Assembly: GCF_003703835.1 (NCBI RefSeq) | Contig: NZ_RDQR01000004.1 | Coordinates: forward strand, 87,141-151,140 | Length of the DNA stretch: 64,000 bases | Direction of reading: 5' to 3' | Origin: Auritidibacter ignavus | GTDB taxonomy: Bacteria; Actinomycetota; Actinomycetes; Actinomycetales; Micrococcaceae | Shown here: positions 47,287-57,517 of the stretch, piece by piece | Position numbering within the stretch: the first letter of the stretch is position 1 | Layout of the letters: the number at the start of each line of letters is the position of its first letter | Position numbers and translations under genes: made by a program | Notes under the pieces: model-generated | What the model was told of the DNA's origin: nothing | Database searches by the model: none | Seen by the model: only the letters and a program-made list of their open reading frames with translations

Positions 47287-49611
47287 ATGAGTAGTACTTC
47301 TGATGCGCAAAAATCCGGTCGCCACGGTGCCGGAGAGCAACGGTCTGCGCCCAAACGTCACCGCTCCCGACTGGCCAGGCTCACCGGCAGAATGCGCGGC
47401 ACAGACTATTCGCCCATCCTGGAGCCGTTGATTCGTACGCTCAAGGTCCGCCACCCCAAAGAAGACCTGGACGTGATTATCCGGGCCTTCACCATTGCTG
47501 AACAACACCATGACGGCCAATTCCGTAAGTCGGGGGACCCCTACATTACCCACCCGGTGGCAGTGGCCACGATCTTGGCTGAATTGGGTATGACGGGCAC
47601 GACGTTGGCGGCAGCGCTGTTGCATGACACCGTCGAGGACACCTCCTACTCCCTCGAGCAGCTCACCGCCGAATTTGGCGAAGAAGTCGCCCTGCTCGTC
47701 GACGGTGTCACCAAGCTCGATAAAGTGCACTTTGGTGCCGCCGCACAAGCGGAGACTGTGCGCAAAATGGTGTTGGCCATGGCCAAAGATGTCCGCGTGC
47801 TCCTGATCAAACTCGCTGACCGTCTGCACAATGCGCGCACCTGGCGCTACGTGCCACCGGAGTCCTCGGCTCGGAAAGCCCAAGAGACCCTGGAAATCTA
47901 TGCCCCTTTGGCCCACCGGCTGGGCATGAACACGATCAAGTGGGAGTTGGAGGATCTCTCATTTGCCGCCTTGTGGCCGAAAATGTACGCCGAGATTGTG
48001 CGCCTAGTGGGGGAGCGCACTCCGGAGCGACAAAAAAATATTGCCCAGCTGACCGACATCATCGAACAGACCCTGCGCGAGGCGAAAATCAATGCCACGA
48101 TCACCGGCCGCCCCAAGCACTACTACTCGATCTATCAAAAGATGCAGGCGCGCGGAAAAGAGTTCAACGATATCTACGATCTGCTCGGGGTCAGGGTCAT
48201 GGTGGACTCTGTGCGCGACTGCTATGCGGCCTTAGGCGTGCTACACGCCAAGTGGTCGCCGATGCCGGGGCGTTTCAAAGACTATATTGCGATGCCGAAG
48301 TACAACATGTATCAGTCGCTTCACACCACGGTGATCGGGCCCCGCGGTAAACCGGTGGAAATCCAGATCCGCACCCATGAGATGCACCATCGGGCCGAAT
48401 ACGGTGTGGCAGCCCACTGGAAGTACAAGCATCGCGGTGGTGGGAACGCCGCGGACACCGCGAGCACACCCGGTTGGCTGAAGGCCGTGTTGGATTGGCA
48501 AAAAGATGCTCAGGACCCCGACGACTTCTTGGACTCGCTTCGGACCGAAATAGGGTCCTCGGAGGTCTACGTTTTTACACCGCAAGGTGAAATCAAAGCC
48601 CTCCCATCGGGCTCGACACCGGTGGATTTCGCGTACGCGGTTCACACGCAGGTGGGGCACCGCACCGTAGGTGCCAGGGTCAATGGTCGCTTGGTGGCCT
48701 TGAACTACGTGCTGAATCACGGTGACTGGGTCGAAATCTTCACCTCCAAGTCCGAAGATGCCGCACCCAGTCAAGACTGGTTGGGCTTCGTCCGCTCCGG
48801 TCGTGCTCGACATAGAATCCGGCAATGGTTCTCGAAAGAACGTCGCGAAGAAATTGTCGAACGTGGCAAGGAGCAGTTGACCAAAGAAGCCCGCAAACAT
48901 CCGTTGCCACTCCAGAAGATCATGAACGCCGGGATTCTGGGCGATGTGGCCGACCAACTCAACGTTGGGGGAGTCTCCGGGGTTTACGCGGCGATCGGTG
49001 ATGGCAACGTGTCGGTCGAGAATGTGCTGGATCGGGTGGAGAAACTGGTATCACCTCCCAAGCCGGAACCGAAGCTAGTGGACGATAACGACCCCGACAC
49101 CATCTCCCTGCCACTCATTCCAAGACCAACCCGCGGCTCGGATTCTGGCGTGGTGGTTCCAGGAGCCGGAGACGTGATGGCAAAACTGGCCCGGTGCTGC
49201 ACCCCGGTGCCACCCGATGAGATCATCGGATTCGTCACCCGTGGTACTGGCATTTCGGTCCACCGTGCCGACTGCAACAACATCAGTAATCTCGCCAACG
49301 ATTCGGAGCGTCTCATCCAGGTCGATTGGCAACCAACCCAGGACTCGGTGTTCATTGTCGACATCACCGTTGACGCCCTGGACCGGACCTCGTTGCTCTC
49401 TGATGTCACCCGGATCCTTGCTGAACACCACGTCAATATCCTCTCGGCCACGTCCACCACCCGGAAGAACAGGATCGCCTCGTCGAGCTTCGTGTTCGAA
49501 ATGGGAGATCCCGGCTACCTGAAGCACCTGCTCAATGCGATTCGTCGGATCGATGGTGTCTACGAGGTTTACCGGTCCTCCGAGCGGAAAAAGCGCTCGA
49601 GTAAGAAATAA
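47287..49611 (+). CDS. rel: Bifunctional (p)ppGpp synthetase/hydrolase Rel
   Basis: Stringent-response enzyme (774 aa). It has an HD hydrolase domain (about 60-210, with LLHDTVEDT), a synthetase domain (about 245-360, RFKDYIAMPKYNMYQSLHTT) and a TGS domain (about 420-480, VYVFTPQGEIKALPSG). A helical/zinc-finger region with LARCCTPVPPDEIIGFVTRG follows, then a C-terminal ACT domain. The single long-Rel arrangement is standard in actinobacteria. It follows a terminator, so it has its own promoter. It is convergent, 3 bp apart, with an AbiEi-like gene. Confidence 0.96.
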   Translation: MSSTSDAQKSGRHGAGEQRSAPKRHRSRLARLTGRMRGTDYSPILEPLIRTLKVRHPKEDLDVIIRAFTIAEQHHDGQFRKSGDPYITHPVAVATILAELGMTGTTLAAALLHDTVEDTSYSLEQLTAEFGEEVALLVDGVTKLDKVHFGAAAQAETVRKMVLAMAKDVRVLLIKLADRLHNARTWRYVPPESSARKAQETLEIYAPLAHRLGMNTIKWELEDLSFAALWPKMYAEIVRLVGERTPERQKNIAQLTDIIEQTLREAKINATITGRPKHYYSIYQKMQARGKEFNDIYDLLGVRVMVDSVRDCYAALGVLHAKWSPMPGRFKDYIAMPKYNMYQSLHTTVIGPRGKPVEIQIRTHEMHHRAEYGVAAHWKYKHRGGGNAADTASTPGWLKAVLDWQKDAQDPDDFLDSLRTEIGSSEVYVFTPQGEIKALPSGSTPVDFAYAVHTQVGHRTVGARVNGRLVALNYVLNHGDWVEIFTSKSEDAAPSQDWLGFVRSGRARHRIRQWFSKERREEIVERGKEQLTKEARKHPLPLQKIMNAGILGDVADQLNVGGVSGVYAAIGDGNVSVENVLDRVEKLVSPPKPEPKLVDDNDPDTISLPLIPRPTRGSDSGVVVPGAGDVMAKLARCCTPVPPDEIIGFVTRGTGISVHRADCNNISNLANDSERLIQVDWQPTQDSVFIVDITVDALDRTSLLSDVTRILAEHHVNILSATSTTRKNRIASSSFVFEMGDPGYLKHLLNAIRRIDGVYEVYRSSERKKRSSKK

Positions 49612-49614
49612 TCC

Positions 49615-50259
49615 CTAGGCTGCTGGCTGGACGAGCTGACCATAACGGGCTATCGCGGTCTCCATCCCCGCCAGATGACGCTGTGACGCCAGCGTTCGGG
49701 CCAGCCGAGCCTCATCACAGTGCGGTAAGAGCTCGCTGACGGTGCGGAGCTGGTGATTTCCCGGAAAGAAGCGCAACAGGTCGATGATCGTTTGTTCCAC
49801 ACTGGTAAACAGGATCGGACCCAGACTCAAAATGAGCCCGTGGTGGAGGCTAGTCTCCACAGCCTGCATGTACTCGATTTTGCGCATCGTGACCTGGATG
49901 CCACGCGTCTTCGACCGCGACATCCGTCGAGGGTGACCACTGACCGCCTGAAAATCCGCTGGTGCAGGGCCTGAGAGATGAATCCAGGCTGCGGTGGAAT
50001 GAGATAGCGCCCAACGTCCGGTAAATAAGTTGGCACCAAAGCAATAGGCGGCTACTGCTCGTTGCAACACGCTATCGGGATGTTCGGTCTTGATGAAGCT
50101 CCCGCCAACTTGTTCACGGATCACGCCACGTAACTGCAAAGCCTGCAATTCGCCTGGGCTCAACGGTGCGTCGGGATGAATTAAGCGACTTACCGCACGG
50201 TCGAGACGTTGGCGGGTGGTGGGAACCGGGATCGAGGACGAAGTGTCTGGCTGAGGCAT
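49615..50259 (-). CDS. AbiEi antitoxin-like protein (orphan)
   Basis: A 214-aa protein with an N-terminal winged-helix-like region and a middle domain (AVAAYCFGANLFTGRWALSHSTAAWIHL and TSVEQTIIDLLRFFPGNHQL) resembling the AbiEi/type IV toxin-antitoxin antitoxin family. No AbiEii nucleotidyltransferase toxin gene is adjacent, so it is an orphan, possibly a DNA-binding regulator. It lies immediately after rel on the opposite strand. Confidence 0.65.
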   Translation of the reverse strand: MPQPDTSSSIPVPTTRQRLDRAVSRLIHPDAPLSPGELQALQLRGVIREQVGGSFIKTEHPDSVLQRAVAAYCFGANLFTGRWALSHSTAAWIHLSGPAPADFQAVSGHPRRMSRSKTRGIQVTMRKIEYMQAVETSLHHGLILSLGPILFTSVEQTIIDLLRFFPGNHQLRTVSELLPHCDEARLARTLASQRHLAGMETAIARYGQLVQPAA

Positions 50260-50411
50260 GCCTCCAGAATGTCACGAGGTGGCACCGGGAAAAATACTCA
50301 GGACACCATTGTGGACAGCCAGTACTTGGTAGCTGAGGCGGGTGTTCCCGCTGTGGACAGCTAGCCCCGAGGTCTTCATTAACGACCTCGTCGAGACGAT
50401 CGATCGTGCAG

Positions 50412-51959
50412 TTACTCGGCCGAGGCTTGGACCGCTTGCAACCAAGCCCGGCGGGCGTCCAGTGCTTCTTGCTTCTCAGCAATCTTGCGTTCATCGCCGG
50501 CTTCTTGGGCTTGTGCCAATTCTGTCTCCAGTTGAGCGATGGTTTCTTCGAGCTGGGCCAGGGCAGAATTGGTGCGTGCCTTAGTTTCCGGGTTGGTTCG
50601 TGACCAGTGGTCATCCTCGATCTGTTGCAACGCGTCTTCAAGTTCGCGGAAGCCAGCATCCATGCGCGAGATATCCTTGCGCGGAACCTTTCCGGCCTCA
50701 TCCCACCGAGTGCGTAGATCATTCATGGTAGCCCGGGCTTTCTCGACATCGGTAAAGGGCAGAAGGCTGCGACCTTCCTCCAGGATTTGTTCCTTGACCT
50801 GAAGATTCTGCTGGAATTCGCGATCGATCTCGTCGTGAGCGGCCTGACGAGCACCGAAGAACACGTCCTGAGCGGCGCGGAAACGAGCCCACAGCGCATC
50901 GTCTTCCTTGCGCGCCGCCCGCGGAGCTTTCTTCCACGCCGTCATCAGATCACGGTACTTCTGCGTGGTGCGAGCCCAATCCGTGGAATGCTGTAGCTCT
51001 TCAGCCTCACTGATCAGCTTCTCCTTGACCTTCTTGGCCTCAGCATTCTTGCTATCCAGTTCCGAGAAAAAGGCCCGGCGCGCCTTATCGAACCGATTCC
51101 GAGCCGAACGGAACCGCTTCCACAGTGCATCTTCGACGTCTTTGGATAACCGCGGGCCGGATTTCTGGAGTTCCCGCCAGCTCTCAAAGAGCTCCTTCAT
51201 CCGGTTGGAGGTCTTCTTCCAGTGAATCTGTTGGGGATCTTGTGCAGCCAGTTCCTCGGCTTCGTTGACCACTGCTTCACGCTGCTGGCGCTGTTCTTCC
51301 AAGGCCTCGGCCCGGGCCTGCTTTTCCCGCTCGCGCCGATTCTCGAGGGCGGTGGAAAGCTGTGCAACCTTCTCCCGCAACGCTGACATATCACCGACCA
51401 TGCCACGAGCCTCCACGGCATCGGCTAGAGGCTTCAGCGTCTTCGTCAGCTCGTTGGTGGCGGTATCGGTGGACAAGCGTTGCTCCAGCAGGAGCAACTG
51501 TGCCATCACGTCATCGTATTTGCGCACGAAGTAGGCCAGCGCTTGGTCTTCAGTGGCATCGGTGACCTGACCTACTTCGAGCCGGTCGTCACCATCGATC
51601 AAGAACACGGTGCCGTCCTCGGCGACATCAGCGAACGGGCGCGCCTGTGCCAGATCCGTGTGGAAGTCCGGCACGGCCGGAGCAACCGGAGTCTTCGGCG
51701 TCGCCGTGGCCGGTACTGTCAGCGGAGTCCCCGGTTTGGGAGCCAGAGCGCTGGGTTTGGGGGCCGGCGTCGGCTCGGGAGCCGATTCGGTAGCTACCGT
51801 GGATGCCAACACGTCCTGTTCCTGGGCCTCAGCGGCTTCCTGGACCTCAGTACCATCGGCGGACTGTTGGTCCACAGTCTGGCTTTCTGTCGCCGGGCTG
51901 GTCTGTTCGGCATCGGACGGGACGGGTTGTGGGTTGTCGGATTCTTGACCGTTAGTCAC
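50412..51959 (-). CDS. DUF349 domain protein
   Basis: A 515-aa protein with an Ala/Pro/Thr/Glu-rich N-terminus (about 1-100) followed by several DUF349 helical repeats; repeat-like cores include NRMKELFESWRELQKSGPR, RNRFDKARRAFFSEL and KYRDLMTAWKKAPRAARKED. It is rich in Glu, Lys and Arg and likely forms long helical bundles or coiled coils. Function is unknown. The GTG at 51959 with CAGGAGAG upstream is preferred to the longer frame. Divergent from hisS. Confidence 0.85.
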   Translation of the reverse strand: MTNGQESDNPQPVPSDAEQTSPATESQTVDQQSADGTEVQEAAEAQEQDVLASTVATESAPEPTPAPKPSALAPKPGTPLTVPATATPKTPVAPAVPDFHTDLAQARPFADVAEDGTVFLIDGDDRLEVGQVTDATEDQALAYFVRKYDDVMAQLLLLEQRLSTDTATNELTKTLKPLADAVEARGMVGDMSALREKVAQLSTALENRREREKQARAEALEEQRQQREAVVNEAEELAAQDPQQIHWKKTSNRMKELFESWRELQKSGPRLSKDVEDALWKRFRSARNRFDKARRAFFSELDSKNAEAKKVKEKLISEAEELQHSTDWARTTQKYRDLMTAWKKAPRAARKEDDALWARFRAAQDVFFGARQAAHDEIDREFQQNLQVKEQILEEGRSLLPFTDVEKARATMNDLRTRWDEAGKVPRKDISRMDAGFRELEDALQQIEDDHWSRTNPETKARTNSALAQLEETIAQLETELAQAQEAGDERKIAEKQEALDARRAWLQAVQASAE

Positions 51960-52052
51960 CGCTAAAACTCTCCTGGTATTGGCCGGGTGTGCCTGCCTCC
52001 ATAAAATGGAGAATCGGCACACATGGTCACAAATAGCCTACCCCGATAGGCA

Positions 52053-52058
52053 TAGAAT
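52053..52058 (+). promoter_or_regulatory. Putative -10 of hisS
   Basis: TAGAAT, 80 bp before the hisS ATG. A GCCTA-CCCCGA-TAGGC inverted repeat sits just upstream, between the expected -35 and -10. The -35 itself is unclear. Confidence 0.3.
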
Positions 52059-52139
52059 GGCATGGTATTCAGTGAATCGATGCCGAAATGACATCCCAGC
52101 GGCATCACCGCAATCGACCCCTGGAGAACGCAACACACT

Positions 52140-53489
52140 ATGGCACGGAAGAGCTCCCTCTCTGGCTTCAACGAATGGTTACCAGCTGAACGCATGGTGG
52201 AATTGCATGTGTTACAGACATTGACCGAGGTCTTCCGGCTCCATGGGTTCACCAATATTGAAACTCGTGCTGTGGAAACTCTCGGTACCCTGTTACGTAA
52301 GGGAGAGATCGACAAAGAGGTCTACGCGGTATCACGCTTGCAAGGTGATGAAGACCAAGCCAGCGACGACCCCAACCGCCTGGCCTTACATTTCGACCTC
52401 ACCGTTCCCTTCGCCCGGTACGTCACCGAAAACGCCGGATATTTGCACTTCCCGTTCCGCCGCTACCAAATTCAGAAAGTCTGGCGGGGTGAACGCCCCC
52501 AAGAAGGTCGTGCCCGTGAATTCACCCAGGCCGATATCGATGTGGTCGGCGACGGTCAGCTGGGTTTCCGCTACGACATCGACGTCGCCCTCGTGATGGC
52601 CGAAGCTCTCAGTAAACTTCCCATTGGCGAGTTCACCATTCGGATTAATAATCGCAAACTCGCCGAAGGCTTTTACCGTGGGATTGGGTTGGACGACACT
52701 GAGGGCGTGTTGCGCAATATTGACAAGCTAGAAAAAATCGGTGCTGAGAAGGTTGCCGAAGCGCTGCAGGATGAAGTTGGGGCCACCGCTCAACAGGCCG
52801 AACAAGCCCTGGCCTTGGCCCAGATTCGCACCGAAGACACCGGATTCGTTGATCAAGTTCGTGCTCTCGGCGTGGAACACGAACTGCTGGAGGAAGGTCT
52901 GACCGAGCTGGCCGAGGTCATCGATCAGCTCCACCGCCGGGTTCCGGGCACCGCCGTGGCGGACTTATCCATTGCCCGTGGTTTGGACTACTACACCGGT
53001 ACGGTGTATGAAACCGTGCTGGTCGGTCACGAACAACTCGGGTCAATTTGCTCTGGTGGTCGCTACGACTCGCTGGCCACCAAAGGCAAGCGCAGTTTCC
53101 CCGGTGTGGGGCTATCCATCGGCGTGACTCGCCTGGTGATGCGTATCCTGTCGCAGACCATGGCCGAAGCCTCGCGCTCGGTACCCAGCTGTGTGCTGGT
53201 GGCGCTGACCCACGATCAGGACTGGGACACCGCACTGGATACCGCTCAACAGTTGCGTGAGCGTGGCATTAGCACCGAGGTCGCGGTCTCGGCCGAGAAA
53301 TTCGGTAAGCAGATCAAATACGCCGATAAGCGGGGCATCCCCTTCGTGTGGTTCTCCTCGGTCGCTGAGGATGGCAGCGTCTCCCACGAGGTGAAAGATC
53401 TTCGCTCCGGGGAACAAGTCCCAGCTGATCCCACCACCTGGATGCCACCGGCCGACGACCTGGACCCTCAGGTACGAGCCACACGTTAG
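52140..53489 (+). CDS. hisS: Histidine--tRNA ligase
   Basis: Class II aminoacyl-tRNA synthetase (449 aa). Motif 2 lies in FPFRRYQIQKVWRGERPQEG RAREF, the HisA motif in LDYYTGTVYETV and a GGRYDSL motif follows; motif 3 is in SFPGVGLSIGVTRLVMRIL. The anticodon-binding domain is at the C-terminus. The length is a little above the E. coli enzyme because of an insertion domain around 180-260. It is followed by aspS, the usual order. Confidence 0.95.
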   Translation: MARKSSLSGFNEWLPAERMVELHVLQTLTEVFRLHGFTNIETRAVETLGTLLRKGEIDKEVYAVSRLQGDEDQASDDPNRLALHFDLTVPFARYVTENAGYLHFPFRRYQIQKVWRGERPQEGRAREFTQADIDVVGDGQLGFRYDIDVALVMAEALSKLPIGEFTIRINNRKLAEGFYRGIGLDDTEGVLRNIDKLEKIGAEKVAEALQDEVGATAQQAEQALALAQIRTEDTGFVDQVRALGVEHELLEEGLTELAEVIDQLHRRVPGTAVADLSIARGLDYYTGTVYETVLVGHEQLGSICSGGRYDSLATKGKRSFPGVGLSIGVTRLVMRILSQTMAEASRSVPSCVLVALTHDQDWDTALDTAQQLRERGISTEVAVSAEKFGKQIKYADKRGIPFVWFSSVAEDGSVSHEVKDLRSGEQVPADPTTWMPPADDLDPQVRATR

Positions 53490-53538
53490 GGGCCAGCGCG
53501 CCTCCAGGCCACAGGCTCCAGGCACGAGACAGAGCCGG

Positions 53539-53544
53539 TAGAAT
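53539..53544 (+). promoter_or_regulatory. Putative -10 of aspS
   Basis: TAGAAT in the hisS-aspS gap, 68 bp before the GTG start, with no clear -35. Confidence 0.3.
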
Positions 53545-53611
53545 ACAAAGCTGATCGTGTCCACGAGCATCAGATAGACAAACCACAACACGTTTAAGGG
53601 GTCGTTGCACT

Positions 53612-55417
53612 GTGTTGCGCACTCATCAGCTTGGCGAGCTCACCGCCGAGAACATCGGAGAAACCGTCACCGTGGCAGGCTGGGTGGCCCGCCGGCGCCA
53701 TCACGGAGGGGTAGCCTTCGTCGATCTGCGTGATGTCTCGGGGCTGGGCCAGATCGTCATCCACGATGAGGCAGATTTCGATCACCTGCGCAACGAATAC
53801 GTCCTGCAGGTTACCGCCGAGGTCCGACGTCGCCCCGAAGGCAACGAGAATCCGAACATCACTTCCGGGGACGTCGAGCTGTTTGCCTCGGAGGTCACTG
53901 TACTCAATGCCGCCGCCCCGTTGCCCTTCCAGATCGATGAGCACGTCGAAGTCGGGGAAGAAGCCCGCCTGCGCTACCGGTACCTGGATCTGCGTCGCCC
54001 GGAGCCGGCCCGGATTATCCGCCTACGCTCGGAGGTCAACCGGGTGGCACGCACGTTGCTGGCCGAGGAAGGATTCCATGAGGTCGAAACCCCAACCCTG
54101 ACCCGCTCCACTCCAGAAGGCGCTCGCGACTTCTTGGTTCCGGCCCGGCTAGCACCGGGCTCGTGGTATGCGCTACCGCAGTCCCCGCAACTGTTCAAGC
54201 AGCTTTTGCAAGTGGGCGGTATTGAACGCTACTACCAGATCGCCCGTTGCTACCGCGACGAGGACTTCCGCGCCGACCGTCAGCCAGAGTTCACCCAGCT
54301 GGATATTGAGGCATCGTTCGTAGAAGAAGACGACGTGATCGAGTTAGCCGAAAAAATCATTGCCCAGCTATGGTCGCTGATCGGGGTGGAACTGTCGGCC
54401 CCATTTCCGCGGATGACCTACGCGGAGGCCATGGCCTCATACGGGACGGACAAGCCGGATTTGCGCTTTGGCTTGGAACTGACCGAGCTGACCGAGTACT
54501 TCGCTAACACCCCTTTCCGGGTGTTCCAGAACGACTACGTCGGCGCTGTGGTGATGCCCGGTGGCGCTTCCCAGCCGCGTCGCACCCTGGACGCCTGGCA
54601 AGAATGGGCCAAGCAACGCGGTGCCAAGGGGTTGGCCTACGTGCTGATTCAGGATGACGGTGAGCTAACCGGCCCGGTCGCGAAGAATATTTCCGAAGAC
54701 GAAAAGGCCGGGCTGGCTGATGCCACCGGCGCCCAGCCCGGGGACTGCATCTTCTTCGCAGCCGGCAAGCCCACCGAGTCCCGTGCGCTACTGGGGGCAG
54801 CTCGGGTGGAAATCGGTCACCGCACCGGTTTGATTAAGCACCCCTCCGAAATCGCCGCAACCGACCAAGACTGGGCATTCGTCTGGGTTGTGGATGCTCC
54901 GATGTTCGAACCCGCTGACGAAGCGGTGGCCGCCGGAGATGTGGCCGTTGGGTCCGGCGCCTGGACAGCGGTCCACCATGCCTTCACCTCGCCCAAACCG
55001 GAGTTTTTGGACACTTTCGACACCGACCCGGGCTCGGCATTGGCCTATGCCTACGACATTGTCTGCAATGGCAATGAAATTGGTGGTGGCTCGATTCGTA
55101 TCCACAATCCCGAGGTTCAGCAACGTGCCTTTAACGTCATGGGCATTACCGATGAAGAAGCCCGGGAGAAGTTCGGGTTCTTGCTGGATGCTTTCCAATA
55201 CGGGGCACCCCCGCACGGCGGAATTGCCTTCGGGTGGGACCGGATCGTGGCCCTGCTGGCCGGAACCGACTCAATCCGTGAGGTGATCGCCTTCCCGAAG
55301 ACCGGTAACGGTTTCGACCCGCTCACCCAGGCTCCGGCGCCGATCACCGCTCAGCAGCGCAAGGAAGCTGGCGTGGATGCCAAACCGGAGCCCACGACAT
55401 CCGAGAAGTCAGAATAA
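53612..55417 (+). CDS. aspS: Aspartate--tRNA(Asp/Asn) ligase
   Basis: Class II synthetase (601 aa) of the bacterial type. It has an N-terminal OB-fold ([18 protein letters not shown]), motif 2 in [20 protein letters not shown], the GAD insertion domain (about 290-420) and motif 3 [15 protein letters not shown]. It may be non-discriminating and also charge tRNA-Asn, as in many actinobacteria, but this cannot be told here. GTG start with AAGGGG upstream. It is the last core gene before the accessory zone. Confidence 0.95.
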   Translation: MLRTHQLGELTAENIGETVTVAGWVARRRHHGGVAFVDLRDVSGLGQIVIHDEADFDHLRNEYVLQVTAEVRRRPEGNENPNITSGDVELFASEVTVLNAAAPLPFQIDEHVEVGEEARLRYRYLDLRRPEPARIIRLRSEVNRVARTLLAEEGFHEVETPTLTRSTPEGARDFLVPARLAPGSWYALPQSPQLFKQLLQVGGIERYYQIARCYRDEDFRADRQPEFTQLDIEASFVEEDDVIELAEKIIAQLWSLIGVELSAPFPRMTYAEAMASYGTDKPDLRFGLELTELTEYFANTPFRVFQNDYVGAVVMPGGASQPRRTLDAWQEWAKQRGAKGLAYVLIQDDGELTGPVAKNISEDEKAGLADATGAQPGDCIFFAAGKPTESRALLGAARVEIGHRTGLIKHPSEIAATDQDWAFVWVVDAPMFEPADEAVAAGDVAVGSGAWTAVHHAFTSPKPEFLDTFDTDPGSALAYAYDIVCNGNEIGGGSIRIHNPEVQQRAFNVMGITDEEAREKFGFLLDAFQYGAPPHGGIAFGWDRIVALLAGTDSIREVIAFPKTGNGFDPLTQAPAPITAQQRKEAGVDAKPEPTTSEKSE

Positions 55418-55475
55418 TCTGACCACCTGTGCAGAGTGCTGGAACGGGATCTGGGGGGTGCTTCTATCGTTTTCG

Positions 55476-56628
55476 TCAAGCCGCTGGTGTTAGTTGGGCT
55501 GGTCGCGATTCGTAGAAGGTGCCGTTTCTGAGTATGGCGAATAGGATGTCAGTTCTTCGACGGGCTAGGGCGATGAGGGTTTGGTTGTGACGTTTGGTTT
55601 CGGCGCGTTTTTATCATAGTAGGCGCGCGAAGCGGGGTCGTCTTTGATCGAGGCAAAAGCAAACAAAAACAGCGCCCGTTTGAGGACTTTGTGGCCACGT
55701 CTGCAGGGCGCTTGGCCGCGGGTCGAAGTCCCCGATTGGCCAGTGACGGGTGCGATGCCAGCATACGCGGCCAGGTCTGCTGCGGATTTAAAGTCTTTGC
55801 CCACCACTTCGGTGAGGATGCGTGCTGGTGTCCTGATCCCTACGCCGGGCATGGATGTCAGGAAGTCGGTAAGTCGCTACGCATCAACTACTGACAGGAT
55901 CTCAGTTTCGATGTCGAGTCGTTGTTGGGTGAGCTGCTGAAGTTGGGTAGCCAAGCGCCCGATAATATGTTCAGCGACTCTGGTTCCTTTCACGACGGTG
56001 GTTTGTTCGGTGAGTGCTGCCAAGATCTCGTCGCTGAGTCGAATCGGGATACGGGGCGCGAGTTTGTTCAGCCTGGTTCTGACATGACCACGCCCAGCCC
56101 GTTGGAGGGCTGCTGGGGTGGGATACCGGCCCAGCAGATCCACCACCGCTGGATGAGCGAGTCGAGGTCCTAGTACTGTCTCCAGCGAGGGATGGATCTG
56201 GGTCAGCAGGTCTGGCAAGCGATTGCGCACCTGGGTCAGTTGTGCGGCAGTTCGGCAAGGTGCTGTTCAGCTACAGCCATACCGCGTAGCGTATGGGGCA
56301 TGGTGCCTGCTGTTTCAGCGATAATGTCGGCGTCTCGAGCATCCGTTCTGGCCTGGCCCGGATGCAAATCGGCTACCCGGCGCATGGTTAATCCAGGCAC
56401 ATACGGCATCTGAATCCCACGCTGTTGCGCAACGGCAATCACCAATGTGCCGATAGTCTTGGGCTGATCCACGACCACCCACGGCTTAGCGTGTTGGGCC
56501 ACAAGATCTTTCAGCAGTTCCTGAATCCTCGGTTCAGATGGTGGCAGTGATTTGTCATGTACCACCGTGCCATCGGGTGTGACAGTGGTGGCATGATGGT
56601 CGGTCTGGCCGATGTCGATGCCACGAAA
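55476..56628 (-). pseudogene. IS110 family transposase, decayed
   Basis: DEDD-type transposase remnant. It starts with FRGIDIGQTDHHATTVTPDG (catalytic Asp), continues with VVVDQPKTIGTLVIAVAQQ and DARDADIIAETAGTMPHTL, then LLTQIHPSLETVLGPRLAHP and the C-terminal SMPGVGIRTPARIL and SRAYYDK. Three lesions: a frameshift near 56235-56245 where about 20 family residues also seem missing; an in-frame TAG at 55877-55879; and a one-base loss in an A run near 55608, after which the family tail (TLIALARRRTDILFAILRNG) continues in another frame to a TGA at 55476. It cannot encode an active enzyme. Confidence 0.85.
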
Positions 56629-56874
56629 CAGGTGGAGTTTTATCGGCCAGTTTCTGTGGTTCAGTCCAGTACACGACCAGGTCACCGATGGTTCCTGCGT
56701 TCACATCCACGTTACACAGTGCCACCATGATCACAGCGTGCTTGTAGTAGCGATCCGAACGAACCAGACCGGTTCCGGTGACAACACCCCTGGATCATCA
56801 ATGACTGGGGGCAAACATCATGCCGGAACCACCCGGTAACCTACACCGCACATCCTGCCGGAAAACAGCGACAC
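56629..56874. other. Non-coding leader of the IS110 remnant
   Basis: About 245 bp upstream of the transposase start with no supported gene. In IS110-type elements the non-coding end beside the transposase specifies the bridge RNA; this stretch is where such an RNA would be, but I cannot identify its loops by eye and element ends were not found. Confidence 0.3.
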
Positions 56875-57252
56875 CTAAAAAGTAACGAGGCGTCGTTGGT
56901 TGACGCTGAGGTGCCAGGCTGGCAGAAGGTCCTGCTGCCCGGTGGTCCAGTTCTTCGAGCGGGATTTCACCTGTATCAGGCCGTTGAGCCTGGCCCGGCG
57001 TTCCACGAGCTGCCAGATGATGGTCGTGGTGTTGGTCTGCGGGGCGGAGATCGTGAACTCGGTGATCTCCAACTCGCGTAACTCGTCTAGTAGGGTGGGG
57101 ACTTCATGGTCGAAGACCTCGCGGGTGAGATCGACTAGTTCGTTGCCTGCTTCCAGGGTGTCCTTATAGCCCGAGACAATCGCCATCAGATTCTTCTCCT
57201 GGCGAGTCTCGATTTGCTCATCAAGTGCTCCGATTGTGCGCATCGTATCCAT
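56875..57252 (-). CDS. Hypothetical protein (125 aa)
   Basis: Not recognised. It has a helical N-terminus (LDEQIETRQEKNLMAIVSGY), then ELVDLTREVFDHEVPTLLDE and an alpha/beta C-terminal half containing LEITEFTISAPQTNTTTIIW and LNGLIQVKSRS. It looks like the small helper proteins carried by plasmids or integrated elements. A shorter start at an internal ATG (MAIVSGYKD) is possible. It lies next to the IS110 remnant on the same strand. Confidence 0.45.
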   Translation of the reverse strand: MDTMRTIGALDEQIETRQEKNLMAIVSGYKDTLEAGNELVDLTREVFDHEVPTLLDELRELEITEFTISAPQTNTTTIIWQLVERRARLNGLIQVKSRSKNWTTGQQDLLPAWHLSVNQRRLVTF

Positions 57253-57390
57253 CCTTTGTTCTTGGCGTGTATTCGGTCATGTCTATACAGCCATAGGTGC
57301 GCGCACATATCTAGCCATAAAATCTCTCGTCAGGCACTGTTTTTCCGAGATATACAGCACTTGTGCCGCCAGGTTTTCTGGGTGCTGGTT

Positions 57391-57510
57391 TTATGCGCAG
57401 GCTTTCACCGGTGGGGTGCGCCAGGCCGCATCCCCGGTCAGGTTCGCCAGCAGGGTGCGCCACAGCGCTTTGTCCTCAGGCCCAATGAAACCGAGGAAAG
57501 CAGGAAACAT
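57391..57510 (-). pseudogene. Short coding remnant (39 codons)
   Basis: An open frame reading FLGFIGPEDKALWRTLLANL followed by TGDAAWRTPP up to a TAA at 57391. The codon pattern looks like the C-terminal end of a once longer protein, cut off upstream. The family is unknown. Confidence 0.25.
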
Positions 57511-57517
57511 CACATCG

